Shown one piece after another: positions 23,192 to 34,317 of a stretch of 64,000 nucleotides of DNA (its first letter is position 1; every line of letters starts with the position of its first letter). The position numbers and the translations under genes are program-made. The stretch is from Hordeum vulgare subsp. vulgare (Eukaryota; Streptophyta; Magnoliopsida; Poales; Poaceae). The stretch lies in the NCBI RefSeq assembly GCF_904849725.1, contig NC_058521.1, positions 434,328,676 through 434,392,675 on the forward strand. Direction: 5' to 3'. The notes under the pieces were generated by a model. The model made no database searches. It worked only from the letters and a program-made list of their open reading frames with translations, and was not told the origin of the DNA.

Positions 23192-25582
23192 TTACATTGT
23201 AATAAATCTAACACCCATACAGTTCTGGTGTCGATCATGTTTTGGCCGTGGAAGAGGCTTAGTCAGCGGGTCTGCTACATTCAGATCCGTGTGCACTTTG
23301 CATATATTTACGTCCTCCTCCTCGACGTAGTCGCGGATGAGGTTGAAGCATCGTTTGATGTGTCTGGTCTTCTTGTGAAACCTTGGTTCCTTTGCTAAGG
23401 CAATGGCACCAGTGTTGTCACAGAACAAGGTTATTGGATCCAGTGCACTTGGCACCACTCCAAGATCCGTCATGAACTGCTTCATCCAGACACCCTCCTT
23501 AGCCGCCTCCGAGGCAGCCATGTACTCCGCTTCACATGTAGAATCTGCTACGACGCTTTGCTTGGAACTGCACCAGCTTACTGCACCCCCATTAAGAATA
23601 AATACGTATCCGGTTTGCGACTTAGAGTCGTCCGGATCTGTGTCAAAGCTTGCATCGACGTAACCTTTTACGGCGAGCTCTTCGTCACCTCCATACACGA
23701 GAAACATCTCCTTAGTCCTTTTCAGGTACTTCAGGATATTCTTGACCGCCGTCCAGTGATCCACTCCTGGATTACTCTGGAACCTACCTGCCATACTTAT
23801 GGCCAGGCTAACATCCGGTCTAGTGCACAGCATTGCATACATGATAGAGCCTATGGCTGAAGCATAGGGGACGGAGCGCATATGCTCTCTATCTTCATCA
23901 GTTGCTGGGCACTGAGTCTTACTCAATCTCGTACCTTGTAACACTGGCAAGAACCCTTTCTTGGACTGTTCCATTTTGAACCTCTTCAAAACTTTATCAA
24001 GGTATGTGCTTTGTGAAAGTCCTATCAGGCGTTTTGATCTATCCCTATAGATCTTAATGCCTAGAATGTAAGCAGCTTCTCCTAGGTCCTTCATAGAAAA
24101 ACTTTTATTCAAGTAACCTTTTATGCTCTCCAAAAGCTCTACGTTGTTTCCAATCAGTAATATGTCATCCACATATAATATTAGAAACGCCACAGAGCTC
24201 CCACTCACTTTCTTGTAAATACAAGATTCTCCAACCACTTGTATAAACCCAAATGCTTTGATCACCTCATCAAAGCGTTTGTTCCAACTCCGAGATGCTT
24301 GCACCAGTCCATAAATGGATCGCTGGAGCTTGCACACCTTGTCAGCATTTTTAGGATCGACAAAACCTTCGGGTTGCATCATATACAACTCTTCCTTAAG
24401 GAAACCGTTAAGGAACGCCGTTTTGACATCCATCTGCCAGATTTCATAATCGAAAAATGCAGCTATTGCTAACATGATTCTGACGGACTTAAGCATCGCT
24501 ACGGGAGAGAAAGTCTCATCGTAGTCAATTCCTGGAACTTGTGAAAAACCCTTTGCCACAAGTCGAGCTTTATAAACGGTCACATTACCGTCAGTGTCCG
24601 TCTTCTTCTTAAAAATACATTTGTTCTGAATAGCCTTGCGGCCCTCAGGCAGCATCTCCAAAGTCCACACTTTGTTCTCATACATGGATCCTATCTCGGA
24701 TTTCATGGCTTCTAGCCATTTGTTGGAATCTGGGCCCACCATTGCTTCTTCATAATTTGCAGGTTCATTGTTGTCTAACAACATGATTGATAAGACGGGA
24801 TTACCGTACCACTCTGGAGCAGCGCGTGATCTCGTCGACCTGCGTGGTTCAACAGAAACTTGAACTGGAGTTTCATGATCATCATCATTAACTTCCTCCT
24901 CAACTGGCGTCGCAATGACAGAGGTTTCCCCTTGCCCTGCGCCACCATCCAGAGGGATGAGAGGTTCGACAACCTCGTCAAGTTCTATCTTCCTCCTACT
25001 CAATTCTCTCGAGAGAAACTCCTTCTCGAGAAAAGTTCCGTTCTTAGCAACAAACACTTTGCCCTCGGATTTGAGATAGAAGGTGTACCCAACTGTCTCT
25101 TTTGGGTAACCTATGAAGACGCACTTTTCCGCTTTGGGTTCCAGCTTTTCAGGCTGAAGCTTTTTGACATAAGCATCACATCCCCAAACTTTAAGAAACG
25201 ACAACTTTGGCCTTTTGCCATACCACAGTTCGTATGGTGTCGTCTCAACGGATTTCGATGGTGCCCTATTTAAAGTGAATGCAGCTGTTTCTAATGCATA
25301 ACCCCAAAATGATAACGGCAAATCAGTAAGAGACATCATAGATCGCACCATTTCTAATAAAGTACGATTACGACGTTCGGACACACCATTACGCTGTGGT
25401 GTTCCAGGCGGTGTTAACTGCGAAACAATTCCACATTGTTTTAAGTGAGTACCAAACTCGAAACTCAGATATTCACCCCCACGATCAGACCGTAGGAACT
25501 TGATCTTCTTGTTACGGTGATTTTCCACTTCACTCTGAAATTGCTTGAACTTTTCAAATGTTTCAGACTTGTGCTTCATCAA
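23192..25582 (-). CDS. BARE-1-like pol, second part: integrase C-half, reverse transcriptase, RNase H
   Basis: 796-codon frame. It starts within integrase (MMKHKSETFEKFK) and carries the second catalytic Asp in SDRGGEYLS and the Glu in NGVSERRNR (DD35E spacing). The RT part includes NKCIFKKK, KTAFLNG and LYVDDILLIG (YVDD near residue 470). The RNase H part has YVDASFDTDPDD near residue 640 and SSKQSVVADSTCEAEY. It performs reverse transcription and integration in the virus-like particle. The apparent ATG start is an artefact: this is the continuation of the frame ending at 25579, displaced by a one-base deletion about 20 bases before the first ORF's stop. Without that deletion the two parts make one polyprotein of usual length. 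RT and RNase H motifs are all intact. Confidence 0.93.
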   Translation of the reverse strand: MMKHKSETFEKFKQFQSEVENHRNKKIKFLRSDRGGEYLSFEFGTHLKQCGIVSQLTPPGTPQRNGVSERRNRTLLEMVRSMMSLTDLPLSFWGYALETAAFTLNRAPSKSVETTPYELWYGKRPKLSFLKVWGCDAYVKKLQPEKLEPKAEKCVFIGYPKETVGYTFYLKSEGKVFVAKNGTFLEKEFLSRELSRRKIELDEVVEPLIPLDGGAGQGETSVIATPVEEEVNDDDHETPVQVSVEPRRSTRSRAAPEWYGNPVLSIMLLDNNEPANYEEAMVGPDSNKWLEAMKSEIGSMYENKVWTLEMLPEGRKAIQNKCIFKKKTDTDGNVTVYKARLVAKGFSQVPGIDYDETFSPVAMLKSVRIMLAIAAFFDYEIWQMDVKTAFLNGFLKEELYMMQPEGFVDPKNADKVCKLQRSIYGLVQASRSWNKRFDEVIKAFGFIQVVGESCIYKKVSGSSVAFLILYVDDILLIGNNVELLESIKGYLNKSFSMKDLGEAAYILGIKIYRDRSKRLIGLSQSTYLDKVLKRFKMEQSKKGFLPVLQGTRLSKTQCPATDEDREHMRSVPYASAIGSIMYAMLCTRPDVSLAISMAGRFQSNPGVDHWTAVKNILKYLKRTKEMFLVYGGDEELAVKGYVDASFDTDPDDSKSQTGYVFILNGGAVSWCSSKQSVVADSTCEAEYMAASEAAKEGVWMKQFMTDLGVVPSALDPITLFCDNTGAIALAKEPRFHKKTRHIKRCFNLIRDYVEEEDVNICKVHTDLNVADPLTKPLPRPKHDRHQNCMGVRFITM

Positions 25583-27171
25583 GTAGACATACCATATCTA
25601 CTTAGATCGTCAGTGAAGGTGAGAAAATAACGATATCCGTCGCGTGCCTCCACGCTCATTGGACCACACACATCGGTATGTATGATTTCCAACAAGTCAC
25701 TTGCACGCTCCATTGTTCCGGAGAACGGAGTCTTAGTCATCTTGCCCATGAGGCATGGTTCGCACGTGTCAAGTGAATCAAAGTCAAGTGACTCCAAAAG
25801 TCCATCAGCATGGAGTTTCTTCATGCGCTTTACACCAATATGACCCAAGCGGCAGTGCCACAAAAATATGGCGCTATCATTGTTTACTCTAACTCTTTTG
25901 GTCTCAGTGTTATGTATATGCGTATCTCTATCAAGATTCAATATGAACAATCCTCTCACATTCGGTGCATGACCATAAAAGATGTTACTCATAGAAATAG
26001 AACAACCATTATTCTCAGACTTAAAAGAGTAACCGTCTCGCAATAAACAAGATACAGATATAATGTTCATGCTCAACGCAGCCACTAAATAACAATGATT
26101 TAAGTTCATCACTAATCCCGATGGTAGTTGAAGTGACACTGTGCCGACGGCGATTGCATCAACCTTGGAACCGTTTCCTACGCGCATCGTCACTTCGTCT
26201 TTCGCCAGCCTTCGTCTATTCCGCAGTTCCTGCTTTGAGTTGCAAATGTGAGCAACAGAACCGGTATCGAATACCCAGGCACTACTACGAGAGCTGGTTA
26301 AGTACACATCAATAACATGTATATCAAATATACCTGATTTTTCTTTGCCCGCCTTCTTATCTGCCAGATACTTGGGGCAATTGCGCTTCCAGTGACCCAT
26401 ACCCTTGCAATAGAAGCACTCTGTTTCAGGCTTAGGTCCAGCCTTGGGTTTCTTCGGCGGATTGGCAACAGGCTTGCCGCTCTTCTTCGAATTGCCCTTC
26501 TTGCCTTTGCCGTTTCTCTTGAAACTAGTGGTCTTGCTCACCATCAACACTTGATGCTCTTTACGTAGTTCAGACTCTGCGACTTTCAGCATCGCAAACA
26601 ACTCGCCGGGAGACTTGTTCATCCCTTGCATGTTGTAGTTCAACACAAAGCCTTTATAGCTTGGCGGCAGTGATTGAAGGATTCTGTCAGTGATAGCTTC
26701 TTGCGGGAGTTCAATCCCCAGTTCAGCTAGACGGTTTGAGTACCCAGACATTTTGAGCACATGTTCACTGACAGACGAGTTTTCCTCCATCTTGCAAGCA
26801 TAGAATTTATCGGAGGTCTCATACCTCTCGATCCGGGCGTTCTTCTGAAAGATAAACTTCAACTCCTGGAACATCTCAAATGCTCCATGACGCTCAAAGC
26901 GACGTTGAAGTCCCGGTTCTAGGCCATACAAGACTGCACATTGAACTATTGAGTAGTCCTCCTTACGTGCTAACCAAGCGTTCTTAACATCCTGATCAGC
27001 CGTAGCGAGTGGTTCATCTCCTAGCGCAGCATTAAGGACATAATCCTTCTTTCCAGCTTGTAAGATTAGCTTAAGATTACGAGCCCAGTCTACAAAGTTG
27101 CTTCCATCATCTTTCAACTTAGCTTTCTCTAGGAACGTATTAAAATTCAGGATGACACTTGCGTGAGCCAT
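25579..27171 (-). CDS. BARE-1-like gag, protease and integrase N-half
   Basis: 530-codon frame starting MAHASVILNFNTFLEKAKL. Gag (UBN2-type) covers about residues 1-230, followed by a Lys-rich stretch. The CCHC knuckle CFYCKGMGHWKRNC is at about 251-264, protease WVFDTGSVAH at about 296. The integrase zinc-binding region has HCRLGH and CEPCLMGK, and the first catalytic Asp is in IHTDVCGP near 500. Gag packages the RNA and builds particles; protease cleaves the polyprotein. The frame ends early at 25579 with two stop codons in a row, because a single base is missing at the YGY/YVYL region shared by related copia integrases. The ATG is the first one downstream of the PBS in a conserved context. 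Gag and protease should still be producible; integrase is not. Confidence 0.93.
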   Translation of the reverse strand: MAHASVILNFNTFLEKAKLKDDGSNFVDWARNLKLILQAGKKDYVLNAALGDEPLATADQDVKNAWLARKEDYSIVQCAVLYGLEPGLQRRFERHGAFEMFQELKFIFQKNARIERYETSDKFYACKMEENSSVSEHVLKMSGYSNRLAELGIELPQEAITDRILQSLPPSYKGFVLNYNMQGMNKSPGELFAMLKVAESELRKEHQVLMVSKTTSFKRNGKGKKGNSKKSGKPVANPPKKPKAGPKPETECFYCKGMGHWKRNCPKYLADKKAGKEKSGIFDIHVIDVYLTSSRSSAWVFDTGSVAHICNSKQELRNRRRLAKDEVTMRVGNGSKVDAIAVGTVSLQLPSGLVMNLNHCYLVAALSMNIISVSCLLRDGYSFKSENNGCSISMSNIFYGHAPNVRGLFILNLDRDTHIHNTETKRVRVNNDSAIFLWHCRLGHIGVKRMKKLHADGLLESLDFDSLDTCEPCLMGKMTKTPFSGTMERASDLLEIIHTDVCGPMSVEARDGYRYFLTFTDDLSRYGMST

Positions 27172-28410
27172 GATCTACAACACAAATACATTCAAAGTGG
27201 ACTTAGACTATGTTCAAGATAATTAGAGTTCAACTTAATCAAATTATATGCTAAACTCCCACTCAAAAAGTACATCTCTCTAGTCATTTGAGTGGTTCAT
27301 GATCCACTTACACTATCCCAAGTCCGATCATCACGTGAGTCGAGAGTAGTTTCAGTGGTAAGCATCCCTATGCTAATCATATCAGCTATATGATTCATGA
27401 TCGACCTTTCGGTCTCATGTGTTCCGAGGCTATGTCTGCACATGCTAGGCTCGTCAAGCTTAACCCGAGTGTTCCGCGTGCGCAACTGTTTTGCACCCGT
27501 TGTATGTGAACGTTGAGTCTATCACACCCGATCATCACGTGGTGTCTCAAAACGACGAACTGTAGCAACGGTGCATAGTCAGGGAGAACACAATTTCGTC
27601 TTGAAATTTTTGGTGAGAGATCACCTTATAATGCTACCGTCGTTCTAAGCAAAATAAGGTGCATAAAAGTATTAACATCACATGCAATTCATAAGTGACA
27701 TGATATGGCCATCATCACGTGCTTCTTGATCTCCATCACCAAAGCATCGGCACGATCTTCTTGTCACCGGCGCCACACCATGATCATCCATCAACGTGTT
27801 GCCATCGGGGTTGTCGTGCTATTTATGCTATTACTACCAAAGCTACATCCTAGCAAAATAGTAAACGCATCTGCAAGCACATATGTTAGTATAAAGACAA
27901 CCCTATGGCTCCTGCCGGTTGCCGTACCATCGACGTGCAAGTCGATATTTCTATTACAACATGATCATCTCATACATCCAATATATCACATCACATCATT
28001 GGCCATATCACATCACAATCATACCCTGCAAAAACAAGTTAGACGTCCTCTAATTTTGTTGTTGCATGTTTTACGTGGTGACCAAGGGTATCTAGTAGGA
28101 TCGCATCTTACTTACGCAAACACCACAACGGAGATATATGAGTTGCTATTTAACCTCATCCAAGGACCTCCTCGGTCAAATCCGATTCAACTAAAGTTGG
28201 AGAAACCGTCACTTGCCAGTCATCTTTGAGCAAAGGGGGTTACTCGTAACGATGAAACCAGTCTCTCGTAAGCGTACGAGTAATGTCGGTCCAAGCCGCT
28301 TCGATCCAACAATACCGCGGAATCAAGAAAAGACTAAGGAGGGCAGCAAAACGCACATCACCGCCCACAAAACCTTTTGTGTTCTACTCGAGAAGACATC
28401 TACGCATGAA
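27172..28410 (-). other. untranslated leader of the BARE-1-like element
   Basis: About 1.2 kb between PBS and gag start without a long coding frame on the element's strand. Long leaders with RNA packaging and dimerisation signals are usual in BARE-1. Confidence 0.6.
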
Positions 28411-28428
28411 CCTAGCTCATGATGCCAC
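28411..28428 (-). other. BARE-1-like primer-binding site
   Basis: The minus strand reads GTGGCATCATGAGCTAGG immediately after the 5' LTR, similar to the initiator-Met-tRNA PBS region of other copia elements. Confidence 0.55.
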
Positions 28429-30248
28429 TGTAGCGGAACGTCGCATGGGAAACAAAAATTTTCCTACGCGCACGAAGACCTATCATGGTGATGTCCATCT
28501 ACGAGAGGGGATGAGTGATCTACGTACCCTTGTAGATCGTACAGCAGAAGCGTTAGAGAACGCGTTTGATGTAGTGGAACGTCCTCACGTCCCTCGATCC
28601 GCCCCGCGAACAATCCCGCGATCAGTCCCATGATCTAGTACCGAACGGACGGCACCTCCGCGTTCAGCACACGTACGGCTCGACGATGATCTTGGCCTTC
28701 TTGATCCAGCAAGAGAGACGGAGAGGTAGAAGAGTTCTCCGGCAGCGTGACGGCGCTCCGGAGGTTGGTGATGATCTTGTCTCAGCAGGGCTCCGCCCGA
28801 GCTCCGCAGAAACACGATTTAGAGGAAAAACTATGGAGGTATGTGGTCGGGCAGCCGTGAGAAAGTCGTCTCAAATCTGCCCTAAAAGCCCCATATATAT
28901 AGGAGGAGGGAGGGGGACCTTGCCTTGGGGTCCAAGGGATCCCCAAGGGGTCGGCCGAGCCAGGGGGGAGGACTCTCCCCCCAAACCGAGTCCTACTTGG
29001 TTTGGTGGGAGGGAGTCCTTCCCCCTTCCCACTTCTTCCCTTTTTTTCTTTCCTTTGATTTTTTCTCTCTTGGCGCATAGGGGATTGGTGGGCTGTCCCA
29101 CCAGCCCACTAAGGGCTGGTGTGACCCCCCCAAATGCCTATGGGCTTCCCCGGAGTGGGTTGCCCCCCTCCGGTGAACTCCCGGAACCCATTCGTCATTC
29201 CCGGTACATTCTCGGTAACTCCGAAAACCTTCCGGTAATCAAATGAGGTCATCCTATATATCAATCTTCGTTTCCGGACTATTCCGGAAACCCTCGTGAC
29301 GTCCGTGATCTCATCCGGGACTCCGAACAACATTCGGTAACCAACCATATAACTCAAATACGCATAAAACAACGTCGAACCTTAAGTGTGCAGACCCTGC
29401 GGGTTCGAGAACTATGTAGACATGACCCGAGAACCTCCTCGGTCAATATCCAATAGCGGGACCTGGATGCCCATATTGGATCCTACATATTCTACGAAGA
29501 TCTTATCGTTTGAACCTTAGTGCCAAGGATTCGTATAATCCCGTATGTCATTCCCTTTGTCCTTCGGTATGTTACTTGCCCGAGATTCGATCGTCAGTAT
29601 CCGTATACCTATTTCAACCTCGTTTACCGGCAAGTCTCTTTACTCGTTCCGTAATACAAGATCCCGCAACTTACACTAAGTTACATTGCTTGCAAGGCTT
29701 GTGTGTGATGTTGTATTACCGAGTGGGCCCCGAGATACCTCTCCGTCACACGGAGTGACAAATCCCAGTCTTGATCCATACTAACTCAACTAACACCTTC
29801 GGAGATACCTGTAGAGCATCTTTATAGTCACCCAGTTACGTTGCGACGTTTGATACACACAAAGCATTCCTCCGGTGTCAGTGAGTTATATGATCTCATG
29901 GTCATAGGAATAAATACTTGACACGCAGAAAACAGTAGCAACAAAATGACACGATCAACATGCTACGTCTATTAGTTTGGGTCTAGTCCATCACGTGATT
30001 CTCCCAATGACGTGATCCAGTTATCAAGCAACAACACCTTGTTCATAATCAGAAGACACTGACTATCATCGATCAACTGGCTAGCCAACTAGAGGCATGC
30101 TAGGGACGGTGTTTTGTCTATGTATCCACACATGTAAATGAGTCTTCATTCAATACAATTATAGCATGGATAATAAACTATTATCTTGATACAGGAATTA
30201 TAATAATAACTATACATTTATTATTGCCTCTAGGGCATAATTCCAACA
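28429..30248 (-). repeat. BARE-1-like 5' LTR
   Basis: 1820 bp, near-identical to 21316-23139; bounded on the right by ATACC and copia-2 LTR sequence. Confidence 0.95.
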
Positions 30249-30253
30249 ATACC

Positions 30254-31368
30254 GATGGAACAAAGGGAAGTGCATACAGGATTGATTGAATCCTTGACAT
30301 CGTGGTTCGACCGATAAAGATCTTCGTAGAATACGTAAGAACCAATATGGGCAGCGAGGTCCCGCTATTGGTTATTGACCGTAGAGTTGTCTCGGTCATG
30401 TCTTCATAGTTCTCGAACCCGCAGGGTGTGCACACTTAAGGTTCGGTGATGCTAGAGTACTATTGGGATATGTATGTTGGTGACCGAATGTTGTTCGGAG
30501 TCCCGGATGAGATCCCGGCCGTCACGAGGAGCTCCGGAATGGTCCGTAGGTAAAGATTTATATATGGGAAATCCTATTTTGGCTACCGGAATTTTTTTAG
30601 GTTTTATCGGTATTGTGTTGGAAAGCTTCTAGAAGGTTCTAGAGGGTTCCATAGAAGTCTGGAAGGGTCCCTCCAGGCCCTAGGGCGTGCATGGGCTATA
30701 AGGTGGCGTCCAAGCCTTGTTGGGACAGCCCCCAAGGGCACATGCGGTTGGGAGGGAAGAGTCCCTAAAGGGGAAGGCACCTCCTAGGTGCCTTGGGGAG
30801 GGAGGAAACCTCCCTAGGCCCACGCCCCCTCCTTGGAGGAGGGGCTAGGAATGCAACCCAGTCCTCCTCCTAGCCTCCTATATATAGTGGGGGAGAGGGA
30901 GGGGCTGAACATATCAATTCCCACGCCCCGGTGGCAGCCCTACCTCTCCCATAACTCCGTTTTCTCCTCAGATCGGTTCCGGCAGCGCTTGGCGAAACCC
31001 TGTTGGCACTGCTCCACCATCATGTCTACGATGCCGTCATGCTGGTTGAGATCCCATCGACTCTTCCTTCCTCTCTTGCTGTATCAAGAAGGAGGAGACG
31101 TCATCGAGCCGTACGTGTGCTGAACGCGGAGGCGCCGTTCGTTCGGTGCTAGATCGGGAAGGATCGTGATGAGATTCGGGACGGATCGTGATGAGATCGC
31201 GGGACGGGCTGCGATTTGGATCGCGAAGTTGTTCCACTAGTATGCTTCCGCTTAGCGATCTACAAGGGTGTGTAGATTCAGTCTCCCCTCTCGTAGATGA
31301 TCATCACCATGGATAGGTATTGCGTGTGCGTAGGAAATTTTTTGTTTCCCATGCAACGTTCCCCAACA
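30254..31368 (+). repeat. copia-2 3' LTR, right part
   Basis: Continues the LTR interrupted at 21315, with a TATATATAG promoter-like stretch near 30880, and ends GTTTCCCATGCAACG then TTCCCCAACA at 31368. Confidence 0.82.
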
Positions 31369-32101
31369 AAGGCCCTTCTTCACGGAGAACCACTGCCTGG
31401 GGACGCCGTTGAGCAGAACCCCTGCCTTAGAGGAGTGGAGTATGAGGTCCATCCAAACGCACCAAGCGGGAGGGAACCCCCGCACCTCCAAAATCTACCG
31501 GAGGCTCGGCCATGGAATGGAGTTGAAGGCTTTGGCGAAGTCGAGCTTGAACACAAGGGTGGGTGCAACGCGCTTATGGTAGCACTGCACGAGCTTTGCC
31601 GCATAGAAAAAGTTCTCCGAGATGCTCCTACCCGAGAGGAAATAGGACCGGTCTTCAACGGTTAGACCCATGATCTGCTGCTGAAGCTGAGAGGTGAGGG
31701 CACGACAGAGGATTTTGACATCCCCATTCTGCAGCGACACGGGACGGAAGTCGCCCAGTCCGGAGACACCCACCAACTTTGGGAGGAGGTCCACAAGCGC
31801 TCTGTTGATCTCGTCAAGGAGCGTGCACCCGCAGTGTACGTCGTCGAAAAGGCGCTGGAGGTCCCCTGCGACCACCGGCCACGTAGCCTGGTAGAAGGCT
31901 GGCCCAAGCTCGTCCGGGCCGGGAGCGCTGGATCAGTCTAGAGTGAAGACGGCCACCTTAATTTCCTCCCTGGTGAAAGGAGCGACCAGGGGGGGCGCCG
32001 TCGACACACGACACACCAGAGTAGAGAGCCTCAAGGTCGAAGCCCTAGGATAACGGAGTAGCCCACCCTAGCAGGTTGGAGTAGAATCTGCGAAGAGCCA
32101 C
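31369..32101 (-). pseudogene. LINE fragment 2: ORF2 reverse transcriptase, N-terminal half
   Basis: Minus-strand translation shows non-LTR RT blocks: DFRPVSLQNGDVKIL, then the SGRSISENFFYAAKLVQ block, then FKLDFAKAFNSI (motif A, with the first catalytic Asp), then a VLLNGVPRQWFSVKKGL stretch cut off at 31369 by the copia-2 LTR. The YADD motif that should follow is absent from the window. At the right edge the frame reads straight on into fragment 3 when the gypsy B element and one target copy are taken out (...HNDKE at 45150, VALRRFYSNLLG at 32101). Several frameshifts are present. ORF2 of plant L1-type LINEs nicks target DNA and copies the LINE RNA; this copy cannot. Confidence 0.85.
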
Positions 32102-33688
32102 TCATACATTTCTAATGTATCTATAATTTTTTATTGTTCCATGCTATTATATTATATGTTTTGGATGTTTTATATGCATTAATATGTTGTTTTATATTAT
32201 TTTTGGAACTAAACTATTAATCTAGAGCCTAGTGCCGGTTTCTATTTTTTCCATGTTTTTGAATATTGCAGATAAGGAATATTAAACGGAGTCCAACCGA
32301 AATAAAATCTCCAAAAAGATTTTTCTTGGACCAGAAGACATGTAACAGACTTGGAGTAGGGGGCAAGGCAGTTGCCAGGAGGCCACAGGCCTACAGGACA
32401 CGCCCTAGGGGGGTGGCCGCGCCCCTGGCTTGTGGCCCCCTGCAGGTCTCCTAACCCTAATTCTTGGCCTATAAATTCCCAAATATTCCCGTATCGCCAA
32501 AAAGAGGAACAAAAATACTTTTACGCCGCCAGGAGCCTCTGTTCCCGAGAGATCCAATCTGGGACCCTTTTCCGGTAATCTGCCGGAGAGGGAATTGATC
32601 ACGGAGGGCATCTACATCAACTCAATTACCCCTCCGATGATGTGTGACTAGTTCACCATAGACCTACGGGTCCATAGCTAGTAGATAGATGGCTTCTTCT
32701 CTCTCTTTGATCCTCAATACCATGTTCTTCATGATCTTCATGGAGATCTATCCGATGTAATACTCTTTTGCTTTGTGTTTGTCGTGATCCGATGAATTCT
32801 GAGTTTATGTTCAGATTATCCACGAATATTATTTGAGTCTCTTCTAAATTCTTATATGCATGATTTCATATCTTTGCAAGTCTCTTCGAATTATTTGTTT
32901 GGTTTGGCCAACTAGATTGGTAATTCTTGTAATGGGAGAAGTGCTTCGTTTTGAGTTCAATCTTGTGGTGTCCTCACCCAGTGACAGTAGGGGTAGCGAG
33001 GCACGTATTGTATTGTTGCCATCAATGGTAAAAAGATGGGGTTTTCATCATATTGCTTGAGTTTATCCCTCTACATCATGTCATCTTACTTAATGCGTTA
33101 CTCTGTTCTTCAGGAAGTTAATACTCTAGATGCAGGCACGAGTCGGTCGATGTGTGGAGTAATAGTAGTAGATGCAGAATTGTTTCGGTCTACTTGACAT
33201 GGACTTGATGCCTATATGCATAATCATTGACTTGGATATCTTCATAATTATTTGCTTTTCTATCAATTGCTCGATAGTAATTTTTCACCCATCGTATTAT
33301 TTTCCTTTATGAGAGAAGCCTCTAGTGAAACCTATGGCCCCGGGGTCTATTTTCCTTATTATATTTTTCAGATCTGTAAACCAAAAATACCAAAAATACT
33401 TTGCTACAATTTATTTACTTTAGTTTTACTTTAAAATCTATCAATATTTTATATCTGTCTCTATCAGATCTCATCCTTGCCAATAACTCTGAAGGGATTG
33501 ACAACCCCTTTATAGCGTTCGGTGCAAGTGTTTGATTATTTGTGTAGGTACTACTAGTGGAGCTTTGCTTGTTCTTCCTACTGGATTGATACCTTGGTTC
33601 TCAACAAACTGAGAGAAATACTTATCTACTTTGCTGCATCAGCCTTTCCTCTTCAAAGGAAAACAAACGCAAGCTCAAGAGGTAGCAA
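32102..33688 (+). repeat. gypsy B 5' LTR
   Basis: 1587 bp. Start decayed to TCATACATTTC (from TGATACGTCTCC); ends CTCAAGAGGTAGCA. Homologous to 43367-45145. Confidence 0.85.
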
Positions 33689-33699
33689 GAAGGATTTCT

Positions 33700-33717
33700 G
33701 GCGCCGTTGCCGGGGAG
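33700..33717 (+). other. gypsy B primer-binding site (tRNA-Asp type)
   Basis: TGGCGCCGTTGCCGGGGA, eleven bases after the LTR end. It is the standard PBS of many plant gypsy elements. Confidence 0.85.
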
Positions 33718-33926
33718 GATACGTAGCAAGATCAAGCCTACCAAGTACCCATCACAAACTCAACTCTTGCATTTACTTTATTTTCCATTTTCCTCTTGTC
33801 TTCCTCTCCCCCACTTCACCAATTTGCCGTTTTATCAGTTTTTTCTCGTCGCATCTCTTTTTGTCTACTTGTGTTACTGTGTGCCTTCTATTTGCTTGCA
33901 TCTTTGCGTGCTAAAAATCTATTGAT

Positions 33927-34304
33927 ATGGATCCTAATGCACTTGCTAATCTTTTCAAGAGATCCAATTATGATGAACCAATTGCTAGTGAGTTGAGTGT
34001 ACTTGATTATCTCTATCAAGTTTTGCTTGAGATTCGTGAATCTAAAAATTGTGATGAAGTGATTCACGATGTTTCCTTGAAAGAAAAGCATGGTTTCAAT
34101 GATATTGTTATAAATTATATTAATATCAATTGTGATAATGATATGCAAACCCTCAATCTTGGGGATGCTATATTTGGTGAGTTTGCCATGACCACTACTT
34201 ATTGCAATGATCATGATTGGGGTGATAATGCTTCTTATGATCTTGATAATTTATTTAATACCCTTGATGATTATGATATTGAAAGTGGGTTTGGAAGAGT
34301 GTGA
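33927..34304 (+). pseudogene. gypsy B internal ORF, N-terminal part
   Basis: 125-codon frame beginning MDPNALANLFKRSNYDEP, very rich in Asp and Asn, ending in a stop just upstream of the CACTA insertion. After the CACTA element the related frame resumes (about 38658-38817: KSGFGEVMTSVNVNPITLE, then SLCDSYIVEFIHDA, then a stop). I recall this protein from other Triticeae gypsy elements, where it precedes a gag-like part, but I do not know a function. It lacks a zinc knuckle and any catalytic motif. The upstream leader is C/T-rich. The stop and the large insertion make it non-functional here. Confidence 0.55.
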
Positions 34305-34317
34305 ATGTTAGGCATTA

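Larger units (their letters stand above)
21316..30248 (-). mobile_element. BARE-1: full-length BARE-1-like copia element (copia-3)
   Basis: 8933 bp on the minus strand with LTRs 21316-23139 (3') and 28429-30248 (5') and a perfect 5-bp target duplication ATACC (21311-21315, 30249-30253). I count about ten substitutions and one C-run length change between the 1.8-kb LTRs, roughly 99.4% identity, so the insertion is recent. Length, LTR sequence and the encoded protein fit barley BARE-1/WIS as I remember them. Gag-pol is intact except for a one-base deletion in integrase. Confidence 0.95.
20416..31368 (+). mobile_element. copia-2: 3' end of a WIS/BARE-type copia element, split by BARE-1-like insertion
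   Basis: 20416-20638 matches, in reverse orientation, the last internal bases of the BARE-1-like element (the ...TATGGGTGTTGGATTC and CTCTAGTGCAAG blocks) and ends in PPT GTGGGAGAC (20630-20638). The 3' LTR occupies 20639-21315 and 30254-31368 (about 1790 bp once the nested element is removed). It begins TATTGGAAATG (from TGTTGG) and ends CCCCAACA. LINE coding sequence resumes at 31369. The 5' LTR and nearly the whole coding region are missing. Confidence 0.82.
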
